From Haemophilus parainfluenzae (lineage in GTDB: Bacteria > Pseudomonadota > Gammaproteobacteria > Enterobacterales > Pasteurellaceae): a stretch of DNA of 64,000 nt. The notes under the pieces were generated by a model. It searched no databases. It was given only the letters and a program-made list of their open reading frames with translations, and was not told the origin of the DNA. Made by a program: the position numbers and the translations under genes. This document shows positions 7,818 to 15,070 of this stretch, piece by piece. Location: positions 1,736,501 through 1,800,500 of the forward strand of contig NZ_CP063117.1 of the NCBI RefSeq assembly GCF_014931375.1, in the 5' to 3' direction. Numbering within the stretch: the stretch's first letter is position 1; the number at the start of each line of letters is the position of its first letter.

Positions 7818-8165
7818 TCAACGCTGCGCATCAACCGCTTCCAATGCGCGCAGGGCGTAAGTGTAGGCTGCGCCTGCGTTCAGGGCGATAGCGGTTGCCA
7901 GCGCGCCGGCGATTTCGCTTTCAGTCGCGCCCGCTTTGGCGGCTGCGGCGGCATGTACGCTGATGCAGCTTTCGCAACGGGTAGTGATGGCGACGGCGAT
8001 GACAAAGTATACGCGCACGTTTTCGTTTGCCGCTTTATCCAACACGTCGCGCGTGCGGGCATCGTTTTTGCCTTCTTGGACGTAGAGTTCGGTAATCGAT
8101 TTCGGGTTTTGCCACAGGCGGGCGTTGACGGCGTGGAAGCCGTAGATGAGTCTTTGGTTTGCCAT
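7818..8165 (-). CDS. chimera: RlmB N-terminus fused in frame to a carboxymuconolactone decarboxylase-like domain
   Basis: Residues 1 to about 55 ([20 protein letters not shown] ... NENVRVYFV) are the substrate-binding N-terminus of RlmB, the 23S rRNA G2251 2'-O-methyltransferase, in its Neisseria form. From about residue 56 the protein becomes the AhpD/carboxymuconolactone decarboxylase fold ([20 protein letters not shown] ... [12 protein letters not shown]) with its redox CxxC pair. The joint near base 8000 is in frame, giving a 115-residue product. Neither half is complete: the methyltransferase SPOUT domain and the first helices of the decarboxylase domain are missing. I infer a recombination product of doubtful function. 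Confidence 0.85.
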   Translation of the reverse strand: MANQRLIYGFHAVNARLWQNPKSITELYVQEGKNDARTRDVLDKAANENVRVYFVIAVAITTRCESCISVHAAAAAKAGATESEIAGALATAIALNAGAAYTYALRALEAVDAQR

Positions 8166-8195
8166 GATTTTGCTTTATAAAAAATTTCAGACGAC

Positions 8196-8242
8196 ATTAT
8201 AACAAGATAAGGTCGTCTGAAAGAGAAAGGTCGTCTGAAAAC
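8196..8242. repeat. cluster of three Neisseria-type uptake sequences
   Basis: One TTCAGACGAC (minus sense) and two GGTCGTCTGAA (plus sense) lie within about 50 bases upstream of the chimeric gene. The GGTCGTCTGAA form is, as I recall, the dialect of the N. mucosa/N. sicca group rather than the GCCGTCTGAA of N. meningitidis. Confidence 0.8.
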
Positions 8243-8292
8243 AAGTGTAACCGGTATCACGAAAACGCAGTCGACTACCGCATCAAATACCC

Positions 8293-8583
8293 CTACAGCC
8301 CAGAACTGCCGACGCCGATCAACACGGTAACCAACATGGAAAACCTGCTTGCGGCAAGCACGGTCAGTGCAATGGCAATCAATTCGTGCGGTTTGTTGGA
8401 CACGAAATAAGGCGCGATGACGTAAATCAACATGCAACCCGGCGCAGCTTCCATCACGATTTGTGCGCGGCGGCTTAAGGTACGGTTGCGCAAGGCGAAA
8501 AAACCAATAAGGCGGGTGGAATACGTTACCGCCAGCATGCCGGCAAACAGCAGGAACGACTACCAAGAGAGCAAATCCTTCAT
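8293..8583 (-). pseudogene. AzlD-like branched-chain amino acid exporter subunit, nonsense mutated
   Basis: On the minus strand an ATG at 8583 opens MKDLLSW, then a TAG codon interrupts, and the same frame continues SFLLFAGMLAVTYSTRLIGF to a stop at 8293. The TYSTRLIGFF segment and later helices fit AzlD, the small partner of the AzlC branched-chain amino acid exporter. The partner gene azlC is absent. The TGG-TAG context suggests a tryptophan codon changed to amber. Confidence 0.7.
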
Positions 8584-8587
8584 TCTT

Positions 8588-8947
8588 TCCCCCTGATAGC
8601 GCAAGCGTCCTCGCTTGTGCCATTACAATCTATTGTGGTTTCGGAGTTAGCAAAATCCCGAGGCAAGCTCACGAATAAAGTTTACCGGAAAAGTGATATT
8701 TGGCGATAAAGTGATTACCTGTTTAAGTTCTTCATTTTCTTCTAATGACAAAAAAGTGCGGTCATAAAATCAAAAGGATTCTGAACGTTGGCTTTACCAA
8801 CGGCTCCCCAGATAGCCCCCCCTTCTGACGCGTAGTTTTATCTATCTAAAAAATAAGCAAATTGAAGTTATTCATGAAAATAGTAAAAATCTGAATCAAA
8901 CGAAATTGATTTTCAGGCACGCGTTAGGAAACGCGCGCTATCGTGGG
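8588..8947. repeat. direct repeat, copy 2 (about 360 bases)
   Basis: Second copy of the repeat at 6541-6902, same orientation, including its Haemophilus uptake signal. The two copies bracket the IS3 fragment, the DUF302 gene, the chimera and the azlD remnant. Recombination between them would excise about 2.05 kb. Confidence 0.9.
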
Positions 8948-8967
8948 GTCCAGGTTTTGGGGTGCAG
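8944..8967. mobile_element. 24-base stub of an IS3-type terminal repeat
   Basis: Read on the minus strand these bases give CTGCACCCCAAAACCTGGAC, close to the IS ends at 7113 and 10381. No transposase adjoins it. To its right Haemophilus DNA resumes with GATC and an uptake signal. Confidence 0.6.
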
Positions 8968-8983
8968 ATCAAAGTGCGGTCAA
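8964..8983. repeat. left arm of a 20-base inverted repeat around yeiH
   Basis: GCAGATCAAAGTGCGGTCAA is the exact reverse complement of 10364-10383. It combines an IS end (GC), GATC and a Haemophilus uptake signal. The right arm has the same arrangement. Confidence 0.85.
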
Positions 8984-8996
8984 TCTTAAGTGAATT

Positions 8997-10013
8997 TTAT
9001 ATTAATTTTGATATTCCATAATTCACTAAAAATCCACCAACCACTAGCCATAAATAAATTAGTATTCCTAAAATCAGAGGTTTTAATCCTGCTTTCTTGA
9101 TTGCGCTTGCTTGTGTAGTTAAGCCGAGCGCAGCCATCGCTGAAATTAATAAGAAAGAATCGATTTCAACTAATAAGTTTACAAGTTCTTTTGGTAATAA
9201 ATCAAAAGAATTAAAAATCGCAACACCAATAAAAAGTACAGCAAACCAAGGAATTGTAATTTTGTGTGATGTATTTTCTGATACTCCATTACTACGTGTT
9301 AATAACCAAGAAAGCATTAATAAAAATGGGGCGAGCATCATCACTCGGATCATTTTGGAAATGACGGCAGTATTTGCCACGATAGGATCAATATTTTCCC
9401 CAATCGCATAAACTTGAGCCACCTCATGCACGCTAGAGCCAACATAAATACCGAATTGATGAGCATTAATTAAATGTTGTGACCAAGTGTAGAAAAAGGG
9501 GTAAGTAAAAATAGCAAGCGTCCCGAAAATGACCACTACGGCAATCGCTACTGAAACTTTATGAGATTCTGCTTTGGTAACAGGCTCTGCCGCCATAACC
9601 GCTGCCGCACCACAAATACTACATCCAGCCCCAGTGAGATAAACTAATTGTTTATCCATTTTTAGATAACGAATGCCTAAAAGTGCGGTAAAAAAGAAGG
9701 TTGAAATTAGCATAATCGCATCAGTGACAACAGCATTTAATCCTACATCGGCAATATCGCCAAAAGTGAGGCGGAAACCATACAACACAATGCCAGTGCG
9801 AAGAAGCGTGCCTTTCGCAAATAACACGCCTTTTTCCACTTGTGTTGAAAATTGCGGATAAATGGTATTGCCGATTGCCATTCCCAGCAAGATGGCAATA
9901 ATTAAAGCACTGATATGATAATGATGGGAAAAATCAGTGTTTCCTAAATAGTTAGCAAGTATAGCGATAATCGCAATAAATATAAGTCCGAAATAAAAGG
10001 GACGAGTGTTCAT
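8997..10013 (-). CDS. yeiH: YeiH-family putative sulfate exporter
   Basis: A 338-residue inner-membrane protein with about ten helices and the family blocks [39 protein letters not shown] and [14 protein letters not shown]. These define the YeiH group of putative sulfate or small-anion exporters; transport has been proposed rather than proven for most members. I start at MNTRPFYFG, directly behind AGGAAAGGAAAA; a longer frame to 10046 lacks a ribosome site. Codon use and internal uptake signals mark it as resident Haemophilus DNA. It sits between two IS3-type ends and two facing uptake signals. Confidence 0.88.
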   Translation of the reverse strand: MNTRPFYFGLIFIAIIAILANYLGNTDFSHHYHISALIIAILLGMAIGNTIYPQFSTQVEKGVLFAKGTLLRTGIVLYGFRLTFGDIADVGLNAVVTDAIMLISTFFFTALLGIRYLKMDKQLVYLTGAGCSICGAAAVMAAEPVTKAESHKVSVAIAVVVIFGTLAIFTYPFFYTWSQHLINAHQFGIYVGSSVHEVAQVYAIGENIDPIVANTAVISKMIRVMMLAPFLLMLSWLLTRSNGVSENTSHKITIPWFAVLFIGVAIFNSFDLLPKELVNLLVEIDSFLLISAMAALGLTTQASAIKKAGLKPLILGILIYLWLVVGGFLVNYGISKLI

Positions 10014-10032
10014 TTTTCCTTTCCTTAGTGAG

Positions 10033-10192
10033 TCAAGCGGTTTCATCTAAAATTTTGCCAAAATAGCTTTCGACTAAGCGACGAGTAACATCAGTTTGTG
10101 GATTAAATGAAAAACCTGAAGCGTGGGTGCAATAAGTTAAGCCATTTTCAGTTAAAAATGTTGGAATACTTGGCGCAGCCTGTAATTCTACA
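10033..10192 (-). pseudogene. 3' remnant of an unrecognised gene upstream of yeiH
   Basis: An open stretch of about 50 codons with no start ends at a TGA at 10035-10033: [20 protein letters not shown], then [20 protein letters not shown] and [11 protein letters not shown]. It reads like a genuine protein C-terminus, and a TAA closes the frame upstream near 10197. It stops about 20 bases before yeiH, as in an operon. I do not recognise the family. Confidence 0.5.
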
Positions 10193-10314
10193 CTTTAGCT
10201 TATGCAGAGCAGAAAATATAAAAATCTCAGATTTAGACGTAACATAACAAATGCATTGTAATAAATTATGTGCCAAATTGTAAGGCATATTAGTAAAAAT
10301 GGCTAGGATATTGA

Positions 10315-10380
10315 ATGTTTAATAGGGTTCAAAAGGAAATCAATCAAATTATTAATCGTGGTTTTGACCGCACTTTGATC
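10315..10380 (+). pseudogene. 5' fragment of ycjX, cut by an IS end
   Basis: ATG at 10315 opens MFNRVQKEINQIINRGFDRT followed by L. This is the start of YcjX-type proteins, stress-linked P-loop proteins whose next block is normally RLAVTGLSRSGKTAF. The uptake signal GACCGCACTT encodes DRTL. Directly after GATC the IS3-type end TGCCCCCCAAAAG begins, so the gene is broken at about codon 21 and the P-loop is lost. Confidence 0.75.
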
Positions 10381-10722
10381 TGCCCCCCAAAAGTTAGACA
10401 GGTTAGTTAACTTAAATATTGAGCTCGGTATTGCACCGGGCTCAACCCTTTGAAAGCAAGTTTAATTCGTTTTTGGTTGTAATACACTAAATATTCTTCA
10501 ATTTCAGCCTGTAATTCAGCAATTGAATGATAAGTCCGAGAGTAAAAGCACTCTGATTTTAGTATCGCAAAAAAACTTTCAATCACCGCATTATCGTAGC
10601 AATTTCCTCGGCGACTCATACTTTGCACCGCTTTACCCTCCAACATCTTTACCCATTCCGCCGTGCCATACAATACACCTTGGTCGCTGTGAATAATCGG
10701 GCATTCTGTCGGTTTAAGAATT
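10381..10722 (-). mobile_element. right-end fragment of an IS3-family element
   Basis: The terminal sequence TGCCCCCCAAAAGTTAGACA at 10381-10400 is followed on the minus strand by the last part of an orfB transposase. The other side is bounded by the paired palindrome at 10723. The end sequence matches the orfA-bearing end at about 7113 in all but a few bases, so the fragments may derive from one element or from two close relatives. Confidence 0.85.
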
Positions 10723-10733
10723 GTAGCGTGCAA
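10407..10733 (-). pseudogene. IS3-family transposase OrfB, C-terminal fragment
   Basis: About 100 codons remain of the DDE integrase domain: IIHSDQGVLYGTAEWVKMLE with the second catalytic aspartate, then SRRGNCYDNAVIESFFAILK with the glutamate, then YYNQKRIKLAFKGLSPVQY. The first aspartate and the whole N-terminus are missing. Upstream the frame runs into the palindromic repeat at 10723, so this is a dead remnant. Confidence 0.9.
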
Positions 10734-10816
10734 CTTGTTGCACGAAATCGTGAATGCCCGAAAGGGTTAAATAACGTTCCGTGCGTGATTCGGTCGTGCA
10801 TCAAGATGCACGCTAC
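10723..10816. repeat. REPIN-like paired palindrome bounded by GTAG tetranucleotides
   Basis: The left unit is GTAG + CGTGCAACTTGTTGCACG. The right unit, inverted, is CGTGCATCAAGATGCACG + CTAC. Each is a perfect 8-base-pair stem with a 2-base loop, and they are separated by about 50 bases. A GTAG foot next to an imperfect or perfect hairpin is the hallmark of REP sequences moved by RAYT (REP-associated tyrosine) transposases, and an inverted pair is called a REPIN. It truncates the transposase gene beside it. Confidence 0.75.
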
Positions 10817-10968
10817 GAGGGGTAAATAATCCTCCTATATGTTGAATTTTGGTTGTCAGCCTTGTTCATTATATAGCGAGGATTTTTTTCTGTTCATCGC
10901 TTAAGCTATTTGTCTCCATACGCATAGCGTATGGTTTTTATAGCCTGACTTTGCCTGGCTATAATCAA
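10817..10968. other. non-coding stretch with a CCATACGC hairpin
   Basis: No complete gene is visible. The hairpin CCATACGCATAGCGTATGG lies near 10916-10934. On the minus strand a very short frame MRMETNSLSDEQKKILAI ends near 10875, perhaps the edge of another mobile element. The stretch belongs to the second foreign patch because a Neisseria uptake pair follows it. Confidence 0.4.
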
Positions 10969-10996
10969 AGGCCGTCTGAAAATTCAGACGGCTTTT
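10967..10996. terminator. facing Neisseria uptake sequences (GGCCGTCTGAA dialect) as hairpin
   Basis: AAAGGCCGTCTGAA and TTCAGACGGCTTTT face each other across two bases, the usual Neisseria terminator style. The dialect differs from the GGTCGTCTGAA copies at 7100-8250, hinting at a different donor. Haemophilus DNA resumes within about 15 bases (AAGTGCGGTTAAATT). Confidence 0.85.
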
Positions 10997-11065
10997 ATAT
11001 AACGAAGTGCGGTTAAATTTTTAGGTGTTTTTTGTGAATTATCCTAAGAACTCAACCGCTTGTTT

Positions 11066-11938
11066 TTAAAACTTCACTGTTTCACCATCTTCTGGAATTG
11101 CTACATTTTCAAGCTTGTTTGCTTGGACAAATTGGCGTAAATCCTTACGGTAAACGGACATATGGTTTACCGCATCCATGTGCACTGTGATAAGTTTTGT
11201 ATTTGGTAGCATGTTACGAGCATGAGCAACATCTTGTAACCCCATAATAATGCCGTCATTCGGAAAAGCTAAGGTACGCGCATCACCGGTGTTCATAATC
11301 ATTACATCTGGTTTATAACGATTAATGGCTTTGTTTACTTCGGCAGTCCAAACTGTGTCACCAACCAAGTACACCGTTGGATGACCTTTCGCTTGGAATG
11401 TTACGCCCATCGCCTCATCTAAAATCTCAGCCAATTGTGGCACAGCGTACATTTCCGTTGTGCCGTGAGAACCGCCGGTTTTATTTAAAATAATACCTTC
11501 GAACTCCACCGGTTTTTCTAGCGATAAACTGGTTATGTTAGTAAAACCTTGCGCTTTGAGTAAGTCGCCATCCCGTTCATGTTGCACAAAAATTTTGATG
11601 GATTTAGGTAAAATTTTTTGTGCAACCTCATCCCAATGATCTTCATGTGTATGAGTCAAAATAATGGCATCAACATCTTTGAAAGTATCTTCTGCTTTCA
11701 TCGGTAATTCCACAAGTGGATTACGCAAATGGCTATTTAATGTTCCTTCAAAGCCTGCATAACGTCCTTTTTCAGCAAGCATCGGGTCAATTAAAAAAGT
11801 TTTCCCTGCATAGTTCAGGCGACCAGTAGCATTGCGGATATGTTGGTAGCTATCAGTGTTTTTAGAGGCAAGATCTACAGCGAAAGTATTTGCGCTAATA
11901 GCCAATGCTGTAGTGCTAATTAAGGTTTTTAAGTTCAT
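11066..11938 (-). CDS. exported MBL-fold metallo-hydrolase
   Basis: A 290-residue protein with signal peptide (MNLKTLISTTALAISANTFA) and a metallo-beta-lactamase fold. The metal-binding motif is HTHEDHWD near residues 95-102, followed by GGSHGTTEMY, LVGDTVW and a final VHMDAVNH histidine. It resembles the UlaG-like group of lactonases or phosphodiesterases, but the substrate is unknown. AAGGGAAAAAC precedes the start. The gene is divergent from a GlxA-type regulator 142 bases away, which suggests local control by that regulator. Confidence 0.82.
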   Translation of the reverse strand: MNLKTLISTTALAISANTFAVDLASKNTDSYQHIRNATGRLNYAGKTFLIDPMLAEKGRYAGFEGTLNSHLRNPLVELPMKAEDTFKDVDAIILTHTHEDHWDEVAQKILPKSIKIFVQHERDGDLLKAQGFTNITSLSLEKPVEFEGIILNKTGGSHGTTEMYAVPQLAEILDEAMGVTFQAKGHPTVYLVGDTVWTAEVNKAINRYKPDVMIMNTGDARTLAFPNDGIIMGLQDVAHARNMLPNTKLITVHMDAVNHMSVYRKDLRQFVQANKLENVAIPEDGETVKF

Positions 11939-12080
11939 TGTTTTTCCCTTTCTATATACGTTATTGAATGAATAAACATATTATAGTGAGAACAAAATTG
12001 CGTAAAAATAGACAAAAAATCAATAAACATAATAATCAGGTCATTTTGTGCTATGCTCATATCAAAATAGGAGAAATAAA

Positions 12081-13034
12081 ATGAATAAACCCACAGTTGC
12101 TTTAATTGTATATGAACAAATGATGCCCATTCATTTTGCGATGGCATATTCCGTTTTTTCTATGTCGGATTTAAACGGCAAGCCGTTATTTGACTGTAAA
12201 ATCGTTAGCGATTCGGACAACCTGACAAACTCGCTATTTCACATACATTTAGATGGAGGTTTAGAATGGTTGGAGAATGCTGATATTGTTGTGATGACTG
12301 GATGGCATAATACTCAAGTAATGCCGTCTGAGGCTTTATTAACAGCATTACGGCAAGCATATCAACGTGGTGCGACAGTAGTGGGTTTATGTTATGGTGC
12401 CTATGTGTTAGCGTGCAGTGGTCTACTTAACGGCAAAAAAGCAACCACACATTGGCTAGGAGATAGTGATTTTACTAGTCGCTTTCCGCAGGTGAAATGG
12501 GATTTAAATCCTATTTATTTGGAACAAGATCGACTGATTACCTCAGCAGGAACGGCAGCTTCCATGGATTGTTGTCTTTCTATTGTCCGTAAATTATATG
12601 GTGTGAAAATTGCCAATCATATTGCCCGAATACTGGTTATCCCTCCTCATCGTGAAGGCGGACAAGCACAATTTATCGAACGCCCTATTTCTCGTTCGAC
12701 ACCTAATCATAATATCAATGCGTTGCTTGCTTATTTAAATGAAAATCTGACCGCACTTCATTCGACTGATAGCCTTGCCGAACGTTTGTCAATGAGCCGT
12801 AGCACTTTCACCCGACATTTTCGCAAAGCAACCGGAATGCCATTAAATCAATGGTTAATTGAAGCAAGGCTACAACGAGCAAGAGAGCTTTTGGAAAGCA
12901 CAGATTTATCTATCACTGACATTGCAGAACAAAGTGGATTTCATAGCGATACCGCCTTGCGTCAGCACTTCTTGAAAAAACATAAGATTTCACCTAATCG
13001 CTGGCGTAAGCAGTTTCAAATTGAGGATGTTTAG
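12081..13034 (+). CDS. GlxA-family transcriptional regulator (DJ-1/PfpI plus AraC helix-turn-helix)
   Basis: A 317-residue regulator. Residues 1-190 form a DJ-1/PfpI-like sensing domain with the nucleophile-elbow region VVGLCYGAYVLACSG. Residues 215-315 are an AraC-type double helix-turn-helix (LAERLSMSRSTFTRHFRKAT and IAEQSGFHSDTALRQHFLKK). The start MNKPTVALIVYE follows GGAGAAATAAA; the frame could extend eleven codons upstream, but without support. It is divergent from the metallo-hydrolase gene, its likeliest target. Ligand unknown. Confidence 0.88.
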   Translation: MNKPTVALIVYEQMMPIHFAMAYSVFSMSDLNGKPLFDCKIVSDSDNLTNSLFHIHLDGGLEWLENADIVVMTGWHNTQVMPSEALLTALRQAYQRGATVVGLCYGAYVLACSGLLNGKKATTHWLGDSDFTSRFPQVKWDLNPIYLEQDRLITSAGTAASMDCCLSIVRKLYGVKIANHIARILVIPPHREGGQAQFIERPISRSTPNHNINALLAYLNENLTALHSTDSLAERLSMSRSTFTRHFRKATGMPLNQWLIEARLQRARELLESTDLSITDIAEQSGFHSDTALRQHFLKKHKISPNRWRKQFQIEDV

Positions 13035-13168
13035 ATCTTTTTATTTTAAAGTGCGGTCAGATTTTTAGATGTTTTTACAAATTCAATTCAAAATTAAAAC
13101 CGCTTGTTTGATCTAAACTCAGTCTATTCCTCTCCCTATCAAAAAGTTTGATAAGCGTTTGAAATAAA

Positions 13169-13192
13169 AAGGTGAGCCAAAATGCTCACCTT
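13169..13192 (-). terminator. terminator of mdaB
   Basis: Nine-base-pair stem AAGGTGAGC/GCTCACCTT with a six-base loop, followed on the minus strand by a T-rich tail, about 20 bases after the mdaB stop. Confidence 0.8.
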
Positions 13193-13211
13193 CTAAACTC
13201 ATATTTTGTAA

Positions 13212-13790
13212 TTATCCGAACACTTTTTCCAAATGTGCTTGGTAGTCTGCTAAGTATTGTTCTACTTGTGGATTTTTAATCACATCGTTACATAAGAATG
13301 TCGGCAGACGGGTCAAACCGATAAACTCGTTGAGTTTGTGAAAGTGCATGTATAACGCATCCACGCCTTTGCCTTCGAAGAAGTCGCCTTCACGGGTGAA
13401 CGCTTCAATCGGCGCATTCCACGTAAGCGAAAGCATGTGTTTTTTGCCTTGCAACAAGCCACCTGTGCCGTAGCCTTCTGTCGGATTGACACGATGACGG
13501 CCGTCACTGTGGTAAAGCTTGCCGTGTCCAGCGGTTAATACTTCGTCTATGTATTTTTTCACTGTCCAAGGTTCGTGCATCCACCAACCTGGCATCTGCC
13601 AAATCACGGCATCCATCCACAAGAATTTTTCGATTTCTGCTTCAACATCATAGCCGTCATCAATCACGGTTTCTTTTACATTGTGTCCAAGTGCGGTCAA
13701 AACTTCTTTCGCTTTTTTGTGAAGTGTGTGATTTAACTCACCATGTGAATGTCCGAAATCTTTACCACCGTCTAATAATAAAATATTCAT
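13212..13790 (-). CDS. mdaB: NADPH:quinone reductase MdaB
   Basis: A 192-residue flavodoxin-fold protein of the MdaB (modulator of drug activity B) family. MdaB uses NADPH and bound FAD to reduce quinones by two electrons and so limits oxidative cycling. Visible landmarks are the N-terminal LLLDGGKDFGHSHGELNH for cofactor phosphate binding, WQMPGWWMHEPWTVKKYIDE, GYGTGGLLQGK and LSLTWNAP. The gene is monocistronic, with its own terminator at 13169. Its place beside a metallo-hydrolase and an AraC-type regulator does not add functional evidence. Confidence 0.9.
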   Translation of the reverse strand: MNILLLDGGKDFGHSHGELNHTLHKKAKEVLTALGHNVKETVIDDGYDVEAEIEKFLWMDAVIWQMPGWWMHEPWTVKKYIDEVLTAGHGKLYHSDGRHRVNPTEGYGTGGLLQGKKHMLSLTWNAPIEAFTREGDFFEGKGVDALYMHFHKLNEFIGLTRLPTFLCNDVIKNPQVEQYLADYQAHLEKVFG

Positions 13791-13925
13791 TTTTTCTCCT
13801 TTAGCTGATAATTTACCGATTACTAAGCACTTTACTAATGCAACAATTTAACCAATCAATAAGCGCCAACTATTAAACGTACTACTCAAATTCGAGAGTT
13901 TGATAGAAGTTAAAAGCGCAATAAA

Positions 13926-13956
13926 AAAGCCTTGAAGTCATTATTTTCAAGGCTTT
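13926..13956 (-). terminator. terminator of ssrA
   Basis: Eleven-base-pair stem AAAGCCTTGAA/TTCAAGGCTTT with a nine-base loop, then T residues on the minus strand, about 35 bases beyond the CCA end of tmRNA. Confidence 0.85.
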
Positions 13957-13990
13957 AAAGTCTTTAATAGGACTTGATAGGTTTATTTTG

Positions 13991-14356
13991 TGGTGGAGCT
14001 GGCGGGAGTTGAACCCGCGTCCGAAATTACTCTACCTTCAGCACTACACGTTTAGTCTCGTCTTTAATTTCACTTAAGCATGCGGACAGACACGCTAAAC
14101 TTAAGCTAGTTTGATTCAATTTAGTGCTTCGATCCTCAAACAGCGGCTTCCACACGATCTCGTTTTGGTTTGACTCCGCTTTATCCCCGTCTTACGAGCG
14201 GAAGCTGGGGAGCGAAGGCTATGAGCAGGTTATTAAGCTGCTAAAGCGTATTGTTCGTCGTTTGCGACTATTTTTTTGCGGTTTATTTACGAGGCCTACC
14301 GCACCTCGACGTGCACCTTGGGCTTCGCTAATCCCGTCGAATCCAGAATCAGCCCC
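13991..14356 (-). ncRNA. ssrA: transfer-messenger RNA (tmRNA)
   Basis: The RNA begins GGGGCTGATTCTGGATTCGA at 14356 and ends AGCTCCACCA at 13991, the two halves of the tRNA-like domain. The resume codon is GCA at 14265 and the tag reads ANDEQYALAA, followed by TAA TAA at 14235-14230, identical to the H. influenzae tag as I recall it. It rescues stalled ribosomes with SmpB and marks the products for proteolysis. At 366 bases it is normal length. Confidence 0.98.
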
Positions 14357-14463
14357 AAAATCGTTCGGCAGTTTATCAAAAAATCTAAGAAAGGAAAAGA
14401 AGCTATTTATTAACCTGAGAAGTTAGGGTAAAATTTTGCCACTTTTTTATAAGGAATCGAATA

Positions 14464-14961
14464 ATGAAAACATTAAAATCTCTGACCGCACTTTCATTAG
14501 GTGCATTATGTTTAGCATTTAACACACAAGTTATTGCAAAAGAAGCAACACCCGCAAAAGCATCACAAGCAACTCAACAAGTGGCAAAAGCGAGTGATAA
14601 CATCGACAAATATCTTGCCATCAATATTGGTAATCGTGAAATGGTGGTTGACGAAAATGGCCAAGCATTAAGTGCATTCAAACATGAAATCACTAACATT
14701 GGTCAAAAACCAATCAAAAATATTCAATGGGTGGGCGTGTATGTGAATAACCGCAAAGTGATTTACAGCCAAGATATGCAAATCAACTTAGAAACCCCAT
14801 TACAACCGGGTAAATCCATCAATATTAATTTACAAATTCCGTTTGTTCAATTGGCTGAAGACGCACGCAAAGTCTTTATGAACCAACAAGAAAAAATTGA
14901 TGTTTATCCTATTGAACGCGTTATCCTGTTTGGTGATAAAACCGTTCTCTCTGATCGTTAA
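14464..14961 (+). CDS. exported protein of unknown function
   Basis: A 165-residue protein with a signal peptide (MKTLKSLTALSLGALCLAFN, cleavage near TQVIAKEA), an alanine/lysine-rich linker and a beta-rich domain (DKYLAINIGNREMVVDENGQ ... IQWVGVYVNNRKVIY). The N-terminal leader sequence encodes an uptake signal (CTGACCGCACTTTC). It is set between tmRNA and dinB with its own terminator. I do not recognise a characterised family; the domain has the look of a periplasmic immunoglobulin-like or FxLYD-type fold, which is a guess. Confidence 0.75.
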   Translation: MKTLKSLTALSLGALCLAFNTQVIAKEATPAKASQATQQVAKASDNIDKYLAINIGNREMVVDENGQALSAFKHEITNIGQKPIKNIQWVGVYVNNRKVIYSQDMQINLETPLQPGKSININLQIPFVQLAEDARKVFMNQQEKIDVYPIERVILFGDKTVLSDR

Positions 14962-14972
14962 TTCTCTTATCT

Positions 14973-14995
14973 AGCCCACGTAATGTGGGCTTTTT
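14973..14995 (+). terminator. terminator of the exported-protein gene
   Basis: AGCCCAC/GTGGGCT stem, five-base loop and five T residues, twelve bases after the stop codon. Confidence 0.85.
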
Positions 14996-15070
14996 AACAA
15001 CTGTATGCTTGAACAGTTATTTTCTTTTAGATATACTAAAAACACGCCTAATTTTGACCGCACTTACCGC

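Noticed and set aside
7880..8623. A 247-codon minus-strand frame
   Set aside because: It spans the azlD remnant and the chimera in a different frame and reads as low-complexity, basic sequence; high GC explains its length.
14124..14426. A 100-codon plus-strand frame
   Set aside because: It is antisense to tmRNA, whose ends and tag are clear.
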